Source: Paramecium octaurelia (lineage: Eukaryota > Ciliophora > Oligohymenophorea > Peniculida > Parameciidae). From it: a stretch of 64,000 nucleotides of DNA. A program made the translations under genes and the position numbers. The notes below the pieces were generated by a model that saw only the letters and a program-made list of their open reading frames with translations, was not told the DNA's origin and did not search any database. This document shows positions 25,101 through 37,972 of this stretch, piece by piece; the first letter of the stretch is position 1, and the number at the start of each line of letters is the position of its first letter. Location: NCBI GenBank assembly GCA_905182995.1, contig CAJJDP010000041.1, forward strand, positions 310,589 to 374,588, in the 5' to 3' direction.

Positions 25101-26226
25101 ATAAACCAAAGGTCATACTCAAAATTAACTAAGGTGTCAACCATACAGAAAATATATTAATTGCAGAGTAATAGAGTCTATTTTTTATGCTGCTTATCTC
25201 CTTCTCCCTGGCTTGATCTATTTTGACCAAAAAGTGTTCTTCCAAAGCATTAATTTTGATAAATTTAATTTATGAGAATATTTCGTTGGCTATTTTTGTT
25301 CTTTCATCTTTATCCTTCAATAATTTTCGTTGTGATTTCACGATCTACTTCCCTGTAAAGATATTAAACAGTATCATTATCAATATGATTGTACATCCAA
25401 TCAAAAATGACAGACCTATCATACTGTACATTAAATATAAACTGATTCCTAAAAGGATATAACACATTATTAATTACCTAATTGTATAGGTATCATTAAT
25501 ACACTAGAAATGTAACTCGTAATGAGGATTAGTTTCTGAGCATCTACTTATATTAAATTTGTTATTTCTCCACTTGACCATTCGGTAGTACTAAGCAATG
25601 AAACACGCAAGCACTTTCTCATTATTTCCACACTAACTACCGACATGGCGTCATAACCTACACAAAGCTATAAATATCATTGAAATATTACTATCATCCT
25701 TCTAGAATGAGCTTGGGAAAATATGTTCATTATTCTGAGAAATAAAATGGCCAAAATCAAATAGAGTCCATCATTTTCATCTCTATTTTCACTCTTAATA
25801 AAGTCAATAACAGTTTTTATTAATAAAGGCATGCAAAGCTATCCCAATGTTAATATTAACAGAATTAGAATAACCTTTAGAAGTGGAGCTAATATGACAT
25901 AGAATATTACACATAAAGAATAATAAAAGCTATTTAATAAGTTTCCCATCCTTTTATAGATGGGAAGAAAACTACTCATGCATTTTAAGAGATCGCTTCT
26001 CAAATCTAAGCTCTTTAATTTAATCGCTTTCAAGGGAGACTTGTTGAGATTGCTAGATTATCGAGTTTGTCAATACCTTCATCATTGGATAAACATCCAA
26101 GAAGAACAGCAAGGTTAATAGGGACCTCTTTTCCCCATGGTTTTCTTCTTCAGAATTTGATAAAAGAGGTAATTGTTGATTGCTGACTGGTTAAAGTTCA
26201 AGATTAAATTAGGAAGGCAAGTCCAT
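22152..26226 (-). CDS. ABC transporter, subfamily C (MRP-type), full length, 1333 aa
   Basis: Introns 26053-26076, 22969-22993 (AAG) and 22273-22296 give 1334 whole codons. Order: short cytosolic N-terminus, TMD1, NBD1 at about residue 500, TMD2 and NBD2 at about 1125. NBD1: Walker A GDVGSGKTSF, signature LSGGQKARISLARA, Walker B IILLDDPLSAVDAHVG; Asp replaces the catalytic Glu, as usual for ABCC NBD1. NBD2: Walker A GVVGRTGAGKSS, signature NLSAGEKQLICIARAIL, Walker B KIVIIDEATANIDVDTEHRI, then LTIAHRINTI. The second site should be the active ATPase. TMD2 carries the MRP-like RLTKDINSLDTEI coupling region. Known role: export of organic anions or conjugates, or channel regulation, at plasma or vacuolar membranes; substrate not deducible. 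No TMD0 seen. Confidence 0.93.
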
Positions 26227-26628
26227 GGAATTTATTAATAATAATTGATTTTAAAATACTTTAATAAACCATGTCATAATACGTAAATGGTTTCAATTAT
26301 ATTATCGACTCATCTTATTTATTGCTCATTATATTTATAATTAATTATTTAATTGAAGGTTTAATTTTTATACCATTTATTTACTATTCAATACTAAAAT
26401 CATAGGTCTTTCCGCCTCATTCAAACATTAGGATTTAATCAATCAAATCCATTTGTGATTAAGCCAAACCACTTTGTTATAACTACCATTTTAGAGATGA
26501 AAATCATATTTAATATGTTAGTATTTCGTCTTTATATTTTACACTCTGTTTTTAAATACTTTTAAAGAGCGATCTAAATTTAAGTTACAGAAACGAATAA
26601 ATAATAAATCAAAACATAATTTATAATT
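26227..26628. other. Divergent intergenic region
   Basis: 402 nt between the ABC transporter and PKA-R starts. AT-rich, presumed bidirectional promoter region. No gene or named motif seen. Confidence 0.4.
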
Positions 26629-27800
26629 ATGAATAATAAGGAGCGAATAGCAAGGTATAAGGAAAAGGTCAATGATGTGATGCAGAAGATGATATATGAA
26701 CTCTTTAAATCACAACCTGAAAATTATGTAAATTACATATGTTACATCAGATTGAATGGATGATCCAATACCTTGAATAACTTAAAAATAACTCCAGTAT
26801 GACTCAGCATCTCAAAACTGCAGTCGAATATAATTTATCATCTGATCAAGAGGACAATGAAGAAATTGAAGAATTGCCATTGCCACCAAAAAATGCAAAA
26901 ACGTTCAGAAGTTCTGTAAGTGCTGAAGTTTTTGGGATCCACAACAAGAAGGAGAACTTCATACCAAGAGTAATACCAAAGACAGAAGAATAGAAATAGT
27001 AGATATTGGAGAAACTAATGAAAGTGTTTATGTTTTAAGCCTTAGGTTCACATGAATAAGAAATTGTTGTAAATGCCATGGAAGAAAAGCATTTCACAAA
27101 GGATGACTGGGTAATCAATCAGGGAGATGATGGAGCTGAACTTTACATCGTATTTTCTGGTGAACTGGATTGCTTTAGGAGAATGAAACCAACAGATGCA
27201 GAACCTAAATTCCTTAAGCAATACAAGTCAGGTGATATGTTCGGAGAATTATCTCTTCTCTATAATTCTCCTAGAGCAGCCTCAATCTAAGCGAAGGTTG
27301 ATTCGGTTCTCTTCGCATTGGACAGAAGCACTTTCAATAACATAGTGAAAGATGCTACTATAAAAAAGAGACAACAATACGAAGAGGTTCTTTCTAAAGT
27401 TGAGTTATTATAATCGATGGACGCCTATGAAAAGACACAAATTTGTGATGGTCTCAAGGAGCAATCCTATTTGAAAGGATAAGTGATCATTTAGGAAGGG
27501 GAAGAAGGAGATAAATTTTACATGGTTGCTGAAGGAAGCCTTGTGGCTTTTAAAGAAAATAATGGATAATAGGAAGAAGTCTTGCGTTATCAAACAGGAG
27601 ATTATTTTGGTGAATTGGCATTAATTCATAAAATGCCTAGATAAGCTACAATAAAAGCTGAAGTATATTTAATATCAATAATTTAGACTGATTGTGTAGT
27701 TGTGTATTTAGATAGCAATTCGTTTTTGAGATTGTTAGGTCCTGTTGAAGATATACTTAGAAGAAATGCTGAAACTTATAAAAAGTTTCTTTCGAATTGA
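26629..27800 (+). CDS. PKAR: cAMP-dependent protein kinase regulatory subunit
   Basis: 374 residues after removing introns 26728-26750 (CAG acceptor) and 27663-27686. Binds and inhibits the PKA catalytic subunit until cyclic nucleotide binds. A short helical N-terminus is possibly a reduced docking domain. An acidic linker (SSDQEDNEEIEELPLPPK) leads to the inhibitor segment KTFRSSVSAEVFG at about residues 80-92, followed by the PRVIPKTEEQKQ hinge. Two cyclic-nucleotide-binding domains have complete phosphate-binding cassettes: GDMFGELSLLYNSPRAASI (A) and GDYFGELALIHKMPRQATI (B), both with the binding Glu and Arg. In the inhibitor site the usual RR pair is FR, while a phosphorylatable Ser is present, as in RII-type subunits. 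The 3' end converges with the next gene (56 nt). Confidence 0.95.
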
Positions 27801-27856
27801 TAGATCTTAGGATACATAAATCCAATGATATAAATAAAAGGAATGCAATCTTATAT

Positions 27857-30800
27857 TCAATTTTCTTTCTTATTTAATGCTACAATTATTTGCTTCTCAC
27901 TTCTGTATTTCATCAAAGTACTCATCAGCTTAGTATCCTCTTAGGGTTCATACGTCCCATATGGTTGCTTCTCACATTCTTTTTAGAATGATTGGTATTT
28001 TCTTTACAAGAGAGTTTAATTCAAATCAAACCCATTCACCTAAGGAGGTCGTGTTGTAAGTGCTATATTGAGGTGGAAGAAGAATCCAACTATGACTCTC
28101 AAATTAGCAATCATAAATAGGAAATATGCTGAAGGGATAATGTGAGATGTAAACTAAGATTCATAGTATTCAGTAGCAAGTGAATAAAATGTGCTAATAC
28201 ATATGAAAGATGGCAAGTCAATTAATAGGGCTTAGAGCAATTCTTATATTTATCTGCTGTTTAATAGATGGTTTTTGACTTGGATTCCAATCTATGGACA
28301 ATATTATCTTAGAATATTCTCCAAAACGTAATTGTTTTCACTCATCTTCCAAATGTATGAGAATAACGTTGCTTAATCTGCATCCAAATTTTTCATTAAA
28401 TTATACATATTGATGTAATTTGTGTAAATCACTATGATGAACTTTGTTATAGCAACTGACGATAGCACAAATAGTTGGACAAAAAACTTATATTGTAATT
28501 CTTTCATTAAGTTGTTGTCTTATAAGTAATCGATAAAGCTTCCACATAGACCAATCACCTAAAATTCAAAGTAGTAATCTGCTGATATGAATAGGAGAAT
28601 AAAAAACTAAAATAATTCTTATTTGTGAGGGTATTTATATATTTAAAACTTCTTCTCTTCAAATGTTCTTATACAATAATCTGGCACTGCTTTTACTCTG
28701 ATTTTCACTGCCACATACAAGTTTAACACTTATGTATATAAAACCAACAAAAAATATATCAAACTTATAAGTATTGCGTATTCATTATAAGTAGAAAAAT
28801 AACATGGATTCTAATATTTGCAATCAATTTTCATTTCTCTTGGGTCGATATTGTAATCATAATAAAATGCTAAAATCACACTCAATATTGCCTAGATTGG
28901 CACCAAAATTAACTGGATTACACAATAAGTTCGAATGTAAACTTTGTTTTACCTTAAAAATTTATAGAGTGAACTACTTAATTTGAAATCTGTATATTGA
29001 TATAACTTTTTGTTAATTATTTATATTATCCATTTCATACTGTTGTTTCTTTTTAGTATATACATTTTGAGTTTGATCAATAGATAATACAATATACCAT
29101 CATCGAAAATATTAATAATCCTTTACTGATTGTCTATCTTCCCAGATATTAAATTATATTCCATAAATTATTCATTAATCATGCTTATGTACATATGCAT
29201 TTTCCCAACACTTGTACTAAATTTAGTACTACCAGAAAAGTCAATGCACTCCAATTATTAAAAATTAAAATACTTAGTCCCAAACCAAATAAGAAAATTA
29301 TCTGTCAAATTAGAATCCCTAATAATTAGATTTTTCAGATAATCAGGAGTGTTCTTTATATGATAATTCACACTGTAAAGTATGTAGGATTCTATTATTT
29401 AAATTGCTAGTTCCTCTGATATTTAGCTCCATGTGTTATAGATATACAAGCCTTTATTATTTTTTAAAAATAACAACAGATCTTGAGTTCCAAGTGCTTT
29501 ATTATTATCGATTATAAGCAACTTGAAAAACGATAATTTTTACTCACAATTAGACTGCAAGATTGTATTTTCAATTTAATTGCTATAAAGTTTAATAAGA
29601 TTTGTACTTGGATATGGTTAACTTTTCCAATTGGCTCTTATTTTATAGTATAATATTAAATATCTTATAAAAACCATCTGAAGTTATATTGTTTTTATCC
29701 AGAGATAGTTCCTTTAGTTTTAATTAATTCAAAAGTAATTGTTGAAGCTATTCACAATGAGAATCTTGGAATTGACATTCATTAAACATTAGCTTTGTCA
29801 CATTTTATAATATTGAATCTGGCTTAATTCTATTGATAATTAATTCTAGATTTGCCTGTTGATATTTTACTCTAGATAGGTCTAGTGTAGTTAAGTTAAA
29901 GAATAATAATGAATTTGGTTCTTACCCATCAAAATTGATAAAGAAATCAAATTTATAATCAGGATATATCTTAATTTGAGCTTTCTTCTTTGTTTTAGAG
30001 AATTTAAGTTTCTCAATTTGTGTAATGTTATTTTTGAATACTTTAAAGAAGTGGTAATAACTTTATTGAGTTATGTTATTTCTTGATAAATCAATCTATT
30101 TGATAGTCTTATTGTTGAGTAGAGATTAAATTAACATTTAACACTTTGAATCATTCAGTTTGATATTTGCAATGTTCAGTATTTATAAACTATTATTTAA
30201 AGTAATCCCTTGACATAAGATTTCAAATTTATGCTTATTGATTCGATTTTCGCTTACATCCAGTTCTATGAGTTTATTGGATTATCGTAAGATTTCCTTC
30301 AGAATCTAGAAAAATTCAATAGACAGAGTCGACTTTTGGATAATTAGGTATTCGAGATTTCTTAATGTGTTAATCTATATCAATTCATGAAATGCATTTA
30401 AAAGGGCATAACTTTCGATTACCTAATACTCCAAAATCAAGGAGGTCAAAGATTTCGTATATTTCATTCCTTACAATAACGTGTATAGATAATTATGCGA
30501 TATGAGAGTATTGGAAATTTCAATGATTTTTAAAGAGTGCTTGTTTCTTTTCAAAACTTATTGTAAATTTTAATAGGACTCTAAGCGACATTACATTTTA
30601 TTTATGGTGAGTGAACTAATTGTTTAATTATCTTATAGGGCAGTGAAATTATTCATATAATCAATTGACTAATTCATGCTGATGTCTAGTATCTTAAAAG
30701 AGTAGATATCTGATATAATGTCAGAGATTATCAATAAGTCATCAGCTGTAAGTTTGAGATTTGACAATAACAATTATGGAAATGACAAATGCATCTTTTA

Positions 30801-32709
30801 TATGATGGCTTTGATATTGAACAGAGTTTACCCATGTATCCAATTTTTGGACATATCTACAAATTATAAATTTCTATTTTTGAATAACAATGGTAATTTT
30901 CTGACTATCACTTCATTCTCATCAATTAAATTATTACTGATATTCAATACTTTCAAAGAACAACAATTTGATATACCACTAATAAGAAGTAAGATGGCAT
31001 TCTTTAATTTATTGCTTGAGATATCCAAATTAATTAAGGTTGAATTCTTTGATAAAGCACTGTTTAAGAATTCGAAGGAGGATATATTTAAGTCGCCTAA
31101 GTTATTATGAGCAATTAAAAGGGTTGTTAAAGTGTAGGTCTTTTCTATTAGCTGACTCAATCTCTCAATCAAGATCGGTTCATTCAGTTAACAGGAGTTT
31201 AGATTCAAATATTCAAGTCTGTTGTATTAGTTACTTAATGATTCTAGAACTGGATACATAATGTGAGGATTAAAACTGAAATCCAATTCTCTCAAATTTG
31301 TGCATTTAATTTCGAAACAATCCTGCTTTCCACTCTAAATTTCATTATCATCAATTATTAATTAAGACAAGAGGAGAGTCTTTAATCTTGACTCTTTCAT
31401 CATTGAAATCAATGTGTATACAATATCATACCTTAATTAATTCAATGAAACATCCAAATACTACAATCTTATTTGCTCATGATTAAATACATAAACTAAT
31501 ATACCCTCACCATCTATTTGATTTTTAGAGACTGATAAACTAATTAGAGAGATGTTTTCAATCAAAGCATAAACTATTGATATAAAACCCTTAGTTTTAA
31601 TTTTGTTATTACTTAAATCCAGATAAGCCCATTAGACTATGTTGCAACACAGTACTTGACTTATCTGATAGGCCCCTTCAGTATCAATTAAATTGTTGGA
31701 TAGGTTTAGATACATTACATTTAAGAAGAAATTATTTGGTATTTCTTCAATTCTATTATGGGACAAATCTATTTTTAACAATTTTAATGTTAAGACATGT
31801 TGATTTTAGAATTCTACAATTTTATTATGAGAAAGGTACAATTCCTCTAATTAAATTTTAAGTATGATTTATTCTAATTAGTCAGTTTGGGTTATCTAAT
31901 TGCCATTCAGATTGAGAGACTTAATCTTGATCAGTCTGACTGACATGAATAATGCTCTTGCCAGTAATGCAATTCCATCATTTTTTATTTGATTGTAGGA
32001 TATGTCTAAATAATCCAGACTCAATTTTCCAGTGTAATTCAACATCATACTGGATAGTGCGATTATTCCTTCGTAGTTCAAATTCATCAAGGATAATTTC
32101 AGTCGTCTTGATATTATTCATTATTTACTACCTTAAAGAGCTTAAATTATGAGTTTTATCCATTATTTAGGCTAGCAACGAGTTCTCGATGTTGCAATGC
32201 GATAGATTGATTTCTTGCAAGAAGTTTTTGCCTCCCAACACGTATCTGCAAAAGTCTTAGACAACTTAGGTAGTGAATGCTTAATTGTTGAATAGATTCA
32301 ATATTTTGAGACCTGTGTGATCAATCATCTGGAATAGGGAGGAAAAATTACAGCCTTGAATATGCAACTCAAACCGAATGAATTAATTTTACAGTCGCCC
32401 AGGTTTAAAATCTAAATATTCTTGTTTTTTTGTATCAATCCACTAATTTCAATGGCGTAGTAAACATTAATATTACAACCAGATAAATTGACTTCGCTAT
32501 TGAGAATTTCAAAAGGAATACATCACTCGATTGTTTATGCTCAAGGTGTTGCATAAAGTCGTGAAGCAAGTCAAAGCCCCTCTATTAATACGATAGGCAG
32601 CTTCTTCGGAGTTCCTGTCTGAGTCTCGATTCATTTTCATAATAAGCTTTTAGATTAGCCATCTAAAATTATTCTAGGTTTGTGGTGCAGTAATTTGTAC
32701 GATACTCAT
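27857..32709 (-). CDS. Large leucine-rich-repeat protein with C-terminal polytopic membrane domain, 1584 aa
   Basis: The ATG is at 32707-32709. Removing introns 32497-32521, 32329-32351 (CAG), 32107-32131 (AAG) and 29583-29607 leaves exactly 1585 codons. Residues ~60-1150 contain many leucine-rich repeats of the NLR/RNI style, such as LINLDISSNKLKNAILLLIS, LKVLNISNNLIDEN, LDYLDISYNQIKNDGIALLA and IKSLNLNGN. There is no signal peptide, so the repeats are probably cytosolic. The last ~350 residues hold six or seven membrane helices, including LILVPIQAILSVILAFYYDY, YAILISLIYFLLVLYTQVL, LFQFFILLFISADYYFEF, FVQLFVLSSVAITKFIIVI, LPSFICISTFYSLA and YFLFMIANLRVIVGFFFHLN. The frame is uninterrupted where one might divide it into two genes. 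No known family recognised for the membrane part; a sensor or receptor role is inference. Confidence 0.75.
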
Positions 32710-32855
32710 TAATTATTATTTACATTATTATATAATAATCAATTATATAACAGAGACGCAGTTAATACTCCGAAGTTAATCAAATTACATTGAATTAAAT
32801 AAATAAATAAAAGGAAATCATCTCCCAATTCTCTGTGATATGTTTAATATTAAAA

Positions 32856-33841
32856 ATGAATAGCAGATATCAAATAAACTTGAAGTAAAAGTTGGGAAGT
32901 GGTATGTATGGAACTGTGTACACCGCAATTGATACATTCACAAATGAAATGGTGGCTGTCAAACAGATGAGCAAGCAGGAACTTGGATTGGACAATAAAA
33001 TCTTCAGATAAGAAGTCGAATCTATGAGGAGTATCCCTTATTAAGATGGGGAGAATGGATCCAAATATCTGATCAGGTACAAGGATTTCTACTAGTGTGC
33101 TAATTTCAATAATATCGTAATGGAATGTTTTAAAGACTCTTTAGATCTCAATTCTTACATCGAAAAGAAAGGCAAAATTCAAGAAGATGATGCCTTACAG
33201 ATATTTTATTAAATTGCTTCAGGAATCAGTTTCCTACATGATATGCACATTGTTCATAGAGACATCAAGCCTTCAAACATTCTGATTCGCACAAAACCTA
33301 AATTAGAAATCAAAGTTATCGATTTTGGATTTGCTCGACTCCTAAATGATGAACAAACCACCTCCAGAACATACGTTGGAACTCCTATGTACATGAGTCC
33401 ATAAACTAAATTATTGTATGAATTTCCTTATGATTTTAATATAGATCTCAATATGATCCATATGCAAATGACATCTGGAGTTTGGGAGTCCTTTTGTTTT
33501 TTATGGTCACCCAACATTACCCTTGGAAAGCGAAGAAGAGTGATCAACTTGAAAAAGAAATGCTTAATTATGTTGCTCAATAGATTTAGATTAACATCAA
33601 TGGAATTCCCCAGTATGCCAAAGAATTAATAATGGATTGCTTGTAGGTTGAAGAGTCTGCCAGAATCAAAGCTAATGATTTGGCTTGGAAAACCAAGAGA
33701 ATCATATAAATTATTATTGAGAAATCCTGCTAGCCCATTTTCAAGATTCCCAGATTCAAATGGGAATAATTAGATGGATATCGACCTTCTCTATAATATG
33801 CATTTATTAATAAGGAGGAACTTGAATAATTGGAGTAGTGA
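32856..33841 (+). CDS. Ser/Thr protein kinase (ULK-like), 318 aa
   Basis: One intron, 33416-33444. The kinase domain starts at the N-terminus: [10 protein letters not shown] glycine loop, VAVKQM Lys, [16 protein letters not shown] catalytic loop, [10 protein letters not shown], then [12 protein letters not shown] where the usual APE Glu is Gln (codon TAA), and [21 protein letters not shown] short C-terminal tail of about 60 residues has no domain. The activation segment and the [20 protein letters not shown] style recall ULK/Atg1-like and ciliate-expanded kinases; exact family uncertain. All catalytic residues are kept. Confidence 0.88.
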
Positions 33842-34005
33842 AATCATTAGTATGAGGAATAATGATTAAGTAAATAAGATATAATCAATTTTTATTATAA
33901 CAAATTCGTACCAACCATTGATTTTTATAAGTGAATAGTTTTATTACGGAAATGCAATCCAAAATATAATTTAATATTAACTCATCACGTTGTAAATTAT
34001 TATTA

Positions 34006-35563
34006 ATGTAATTATATACCTCAGTGTATCGTTTCTCCAGATTAGTTCCAAGACAGAGATTAACCTTAAATTAGGCGGATCCCACAATATTTAGTCTTAT
34101 TTAAGAAGAAATCAAAAGACAACGAGAGAGCATCAACTTGATTCCATCTGAAAATCACAGCTCGAAGGCAGTCTTGGAAGCTTTGGGTTCAGTGATGTCT
34201 ACCAAATACGCAGAAGGTACATAAATGTAGACTAAAATGAATAGGTTATCCTGGAGCCAGATATTATGGAGGAACACAAGTGTACGATAAAGTGGAATTG
34301 CTTTGTTAATAAAGAGCTCTAAATGCATTTAATTTGAATTCTAATGAGTGGGGTGTTAATGTTCAAATGTTGTCTGGGGCTCCTGCCAATTTTGCAATCT
34401 ACACAGGGTTGCTGGCCCCTAAAGATAGAATAATGAGTTTGGATCTTCCACATGGAGGTCACTTGTCACATGGCTATCAGACTGAAACCAAAAAAGTCTC
34501 TGCTGTTTCTAGTTACTTTGAAGTTATGCCTTACAGATTAAATGAGGTAAGAAACAATAAAGAAAACTAATTAGGAAACAGAACTTATAGATTACGAATA
34601 AATGGAAGTGCTGGCAAAAGCATTCAGACCCAAATTAATAGTTGCAGGAGCATCTGCATATGCAAGAATTATAGATTTTCAAGCTATCAGAAAAATTTGT
34701 GATAGTGTCAAAGCATATTTATTAGCTGATATTTCACATACAGCAGGCATGATGGCAGCTGAATAATTACCAAGTCCATTCCCATATGCAGATGTCGTTA
34801 TGACTACTACTCACAAATCGTACCCATCCTAATATAAACTTTTAGAATGAGAGGACCTAGAGGAAGTCTTATTTTCTATCGAGTTGGTCAAAAGGAAGTC
34901 GACAAGAATGGGAAACCTATCAATTATGATCTTAAATCAAAAATTGACCAAGCTGTCTTTCCAGGTTTGTAGGGAGGACCCCATTTCCATACTATCACAA
35001 GTATAGCTGTGGCTTTGGAAGAGGCTAAAACTCCTGAATTTAAGAATTATTAGAAGAATGTGCTATTGAACAGCAAGAAATTGGCAGATGAATTATTGAG
35101 AAGAAGTATTTATTCTTAATTAATTCTAAGACTTTTCTTTGGTTTCAGGAGGAACCGACAATCACTTGGTATTAGTCAATTTAAAACCTAAATCAATTGA
35201 TGGCGCAAGAGTGGAATCCATTTTATAAGCAGTCAATATTTCTGTAAATAAGAATACTGTTCCCAAAGATAAGTCAGCTTTGGTGCCAAATGGATTGAGA
35301 ATGGGGTAAGAGGCAATAATTCTATGTATAGATCAGTGCCTATGACATCCAGAGGAGTTAATCAAGATGAATTTGCTTAAATAGCTGACTTCATAGATAG
35401 AGGTGTGGCTATTGCTCAAAAGGTGAAGGGAGAGGCTGGACCTAAAGTACAAGATTTCAAAGATTGGTTGGCTAAGAATGGTGACCAACATCCTGATATA
35501 CAAAAACTCAAAAAAGATGTTGTATCATTCAGTTCTCAATTCCCTGTTCCTGGTTTGGATTGA
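34006..35563 (+). CDS. SHMT2: Serine hydroxymethyltransferase, mitochondrial type
   Basis: 474 residues after removing introns 34217-34244, 34547-34574, 34820-34845, 35106-35130 (AAG) and 35306-35331. PLP enzyme interconverting serine plus tetrahydrofolate with glycine plus methylene-THF. The Arg-rich start [20 protein letters not shown] suggests mitochondrial import. Blocks: [87 protein letters not shown], the PLP-Lys region MTTTHKSMRGPRG (canonical THKT; here Ser follows Lys), [27 protein letters not shown], and [15 protein letters not shown]. Conserved in every catalytic block. Its stop is only 32 nt upstream of the next gene's ATG. Confidence 0.96.
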
Positions 35564-35595
35564 TTAAAATAATAAAAAATAAATAATAATTAAAC

Positions 35596-37308
35596 ATGAA
35601 TTTAGAAACCTTACTAGACTAAACTCATCGAAATACTAGAAGAGGCATTGTGTTCTAGCACAGTAGAAAGGCCTTTACAATCAAACCGGATTCGCCTAAG
35701 ACTCGAGAAGCATGCTTAGCCTTGGGTTATGATCCAAATATATTTTAATTCAAGTATCAGTTGAGCATTTATGTATCAAGACAATTAGAAGATTTTGCTG
35801 AACCTGGCATATCTGAAAATGTGTAAAAGATGCGATTTGATCACTACATGAAGAAGACAGAAGGTAAAACTAAAATAGATTCTAGGTGCCTTGAAGGAAA
35901 TTAGTAAGTTGAGGAAGATAATAATAAAGAAATAAAAAAATATTACTAATTTGCATTTAGAAAAGAGTTACCAGAGAGATGAGGAGTACCTATTTCATTT
36001 AACAAAAGATTGGTTAATGATTTAATTGAAACTTACAACAAAAAAATGAGTAGCATTGATAAAGAGGATAAAGATGCCTCTTATTTATCTTTCGATGAAG
36101 ACGATCCAATATTGGTATTAGAATAATAGTTGGAAAAGGAAATTGCTAAATATAAGAAATCCTTATAAATTAAGGCTAAAGAAGTGTAGCATCAACTGAA
36201 TAATGAAAAAAGAAGATAAAAACTACATCATGATATGATTGAAAGAGAGAAAAAAATTGAGGAATTAAAATTCAAAATATCAGTATAGAAGGCAAAAAAG
36301 AAAAAAGAAATGAAGTAAGCTTCTTAAAAAAAAGTTAATGAAATTAAATAAAAAGAAAGAGAAAAATAAATGAAATTGCTTGAAGACAGAAAAAAATAAG
36401 CAGAAAAATAAGAAAAGATGTAAATTATTGAATAATACTAGACGAAAGAAATTAGAGTAAGACGAAATCTCACATAAGAAAGAGTTGGAAGATTAAGAGA
36501 AAAAGTATTAAGAAAGAAGATTGCAAATACAATTAAGGAAAAACTTTCAAGATAAATAATATAATTAGTAAATGGCATAAACTATGACTTAAATTCAATA
36601 AAAATGGGCAGAAACCTCATTAAATAAAGAAAAATAAATTTGGGAATCCAAATTAGAGCGTCTTACTCTTAGAAGTTCTTTGCATGAAGAAAAGTTAAAA
36701 CAATACAAATTAAGAACTATGTAAAAGGAAGAATCCTTGGTTTAGTCTATTGTTTAAAAATTAGCAAGCAAAGAAGAAGATCTTAAAGGTATTATTACTC
36801 TATAGCCTAGCCTTAAAATAATCAAAGGAGAGAGAAGAACAAAGCAAACTTAAAGATGAAAAATTAAGAAGGAAAAAAATTGAAAAAAGTCTTAAGAATA
36901 TTAAGTCCTAGTAATTTGATAGAGTCGATAGTTTGTAAAAGAAATTTCAGCTTCTTGAAGATTACAGTCTGAAAAGAAAAGAAGAATTAGATTATTAGAA
37001 ATCATTAAAACAGGAGAGGATGAAATTAAAACAATAGGATTTAATTGAAAATTATTAAAGACAAGAAAGATTAAAGGATTTACGATTTAAGTCATTGATT
37101 AAATCATCTCAATAATTAAATGAGCAAAAGTCTTTAGAAAAAGTTTCTAGTGAACTAATTCGAAAAGCTCAATAAGAGCTCCAGAGAAAACTAAAAAAAG
37201 ATTCTGAAAATCTTGATTAAAGTCTTGTAAATGTAAGCTAAGCTGATGAAAAAGTGTTAAAGTAAAAAAGCATATTTATTGTAATAGCTAAAGAGTCAGT
37301 CAACTTGA
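35596..37308 (+). CDS. Coiled-coil protein, 533 aa
   Basis: Five introns of 22-23 nt are needed: near 35863, near 35992 (AAG), near 36451 (AAG), near 36788, and 37233-37254 (AAG). They make 534 whole codons ending LLQQLKSQST and TGA. N-terminal ~70 residues are compact (RNTRRGIVFQHSRKAFTIKP, LALGYDPNIFQFKYQLSIYV). The rest is an almost continuous Lys/Glu/Gln-rich coiled coil, e.g. KRRQKLHHDMIEREKKIEEL, KKKKEMKQASQKKVNEIKQK and LHEEKLKQYKLRTMQKEES. Such proteins are common in ciliate basal bodies, cilia and cortex; localisation here is inference. If the last intron is kept, the frame would run to a TGA near 37590; the spliced end is preferred. Confidence 0.75.
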
Positions 37309-37972
37309 AAAAAGCTTGTCCAATCTTAAATAAAGTTCTAAGATCATACACTGATAATATTTGCATATATTAATATTATAAAAGGTTCTGCAGTTCTTCA
37401 CTTTTCTGTAAATAAAATTATAATGATTTAATATATACTCAGAAAAAAGGTTTTAATTCCAAATATTAATTTTATAAAATAAAATTTAATATTAAAATAT
37501 TAATAGCAATTTATTACAATATAAAACGATAGATCATTTCTAAAATGTAGATTTGTCCTTTGTCTTAAGCGATTATATTTTGAACTGATCAGAGTTACGT
37601 TTATGAATTGGGTTTTAGGTATGAAATTCTGAAAGTAAAAGCCACAATACGAAATAGTTTTGTTTGTGTTAAATTCATTACTTATATTTTAAGTTATTTT
37701 ATTTTATTGAATTTGTTAGATCTGTTTTAAAATCTTCACAACTCAATTTTGTTTAAATAAATATCATTTTCTAATTTCTGATAACTGTTTAATCCATTTT
37801 CCGATATACACAAGAGGTAATGTATGAAAAATTACACTTAAAAGCATTTATAAAGTGAGAGTGTTTTAGAGTTTGAAAAACTAACATGATGAGATAAATA
37901 GATAATTTCCTTCTTCCATAAAAGAGCATCCAATATAATATTTTAATTTATAAAATTGTAATATTTTTGTAA
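37309..37972. other. Long intergenic region
   Basis: 664 nt between tandem plus-strand genes, the longest apparently empty stretch in the window. AT-rich; short open frames only on both strands, none with protein-like content. Nothing recognised. Confidence 0.45.

Noticed and set aside
28980-29033. A separate start (MDNINNQQKV) that would split the leucine-rich-repeat gene from the membrane protein.
   Set aside because: The repeat frame continues without a stop into the membrane domain, completes the first helix, and the whole model is exactly 1585 codons.
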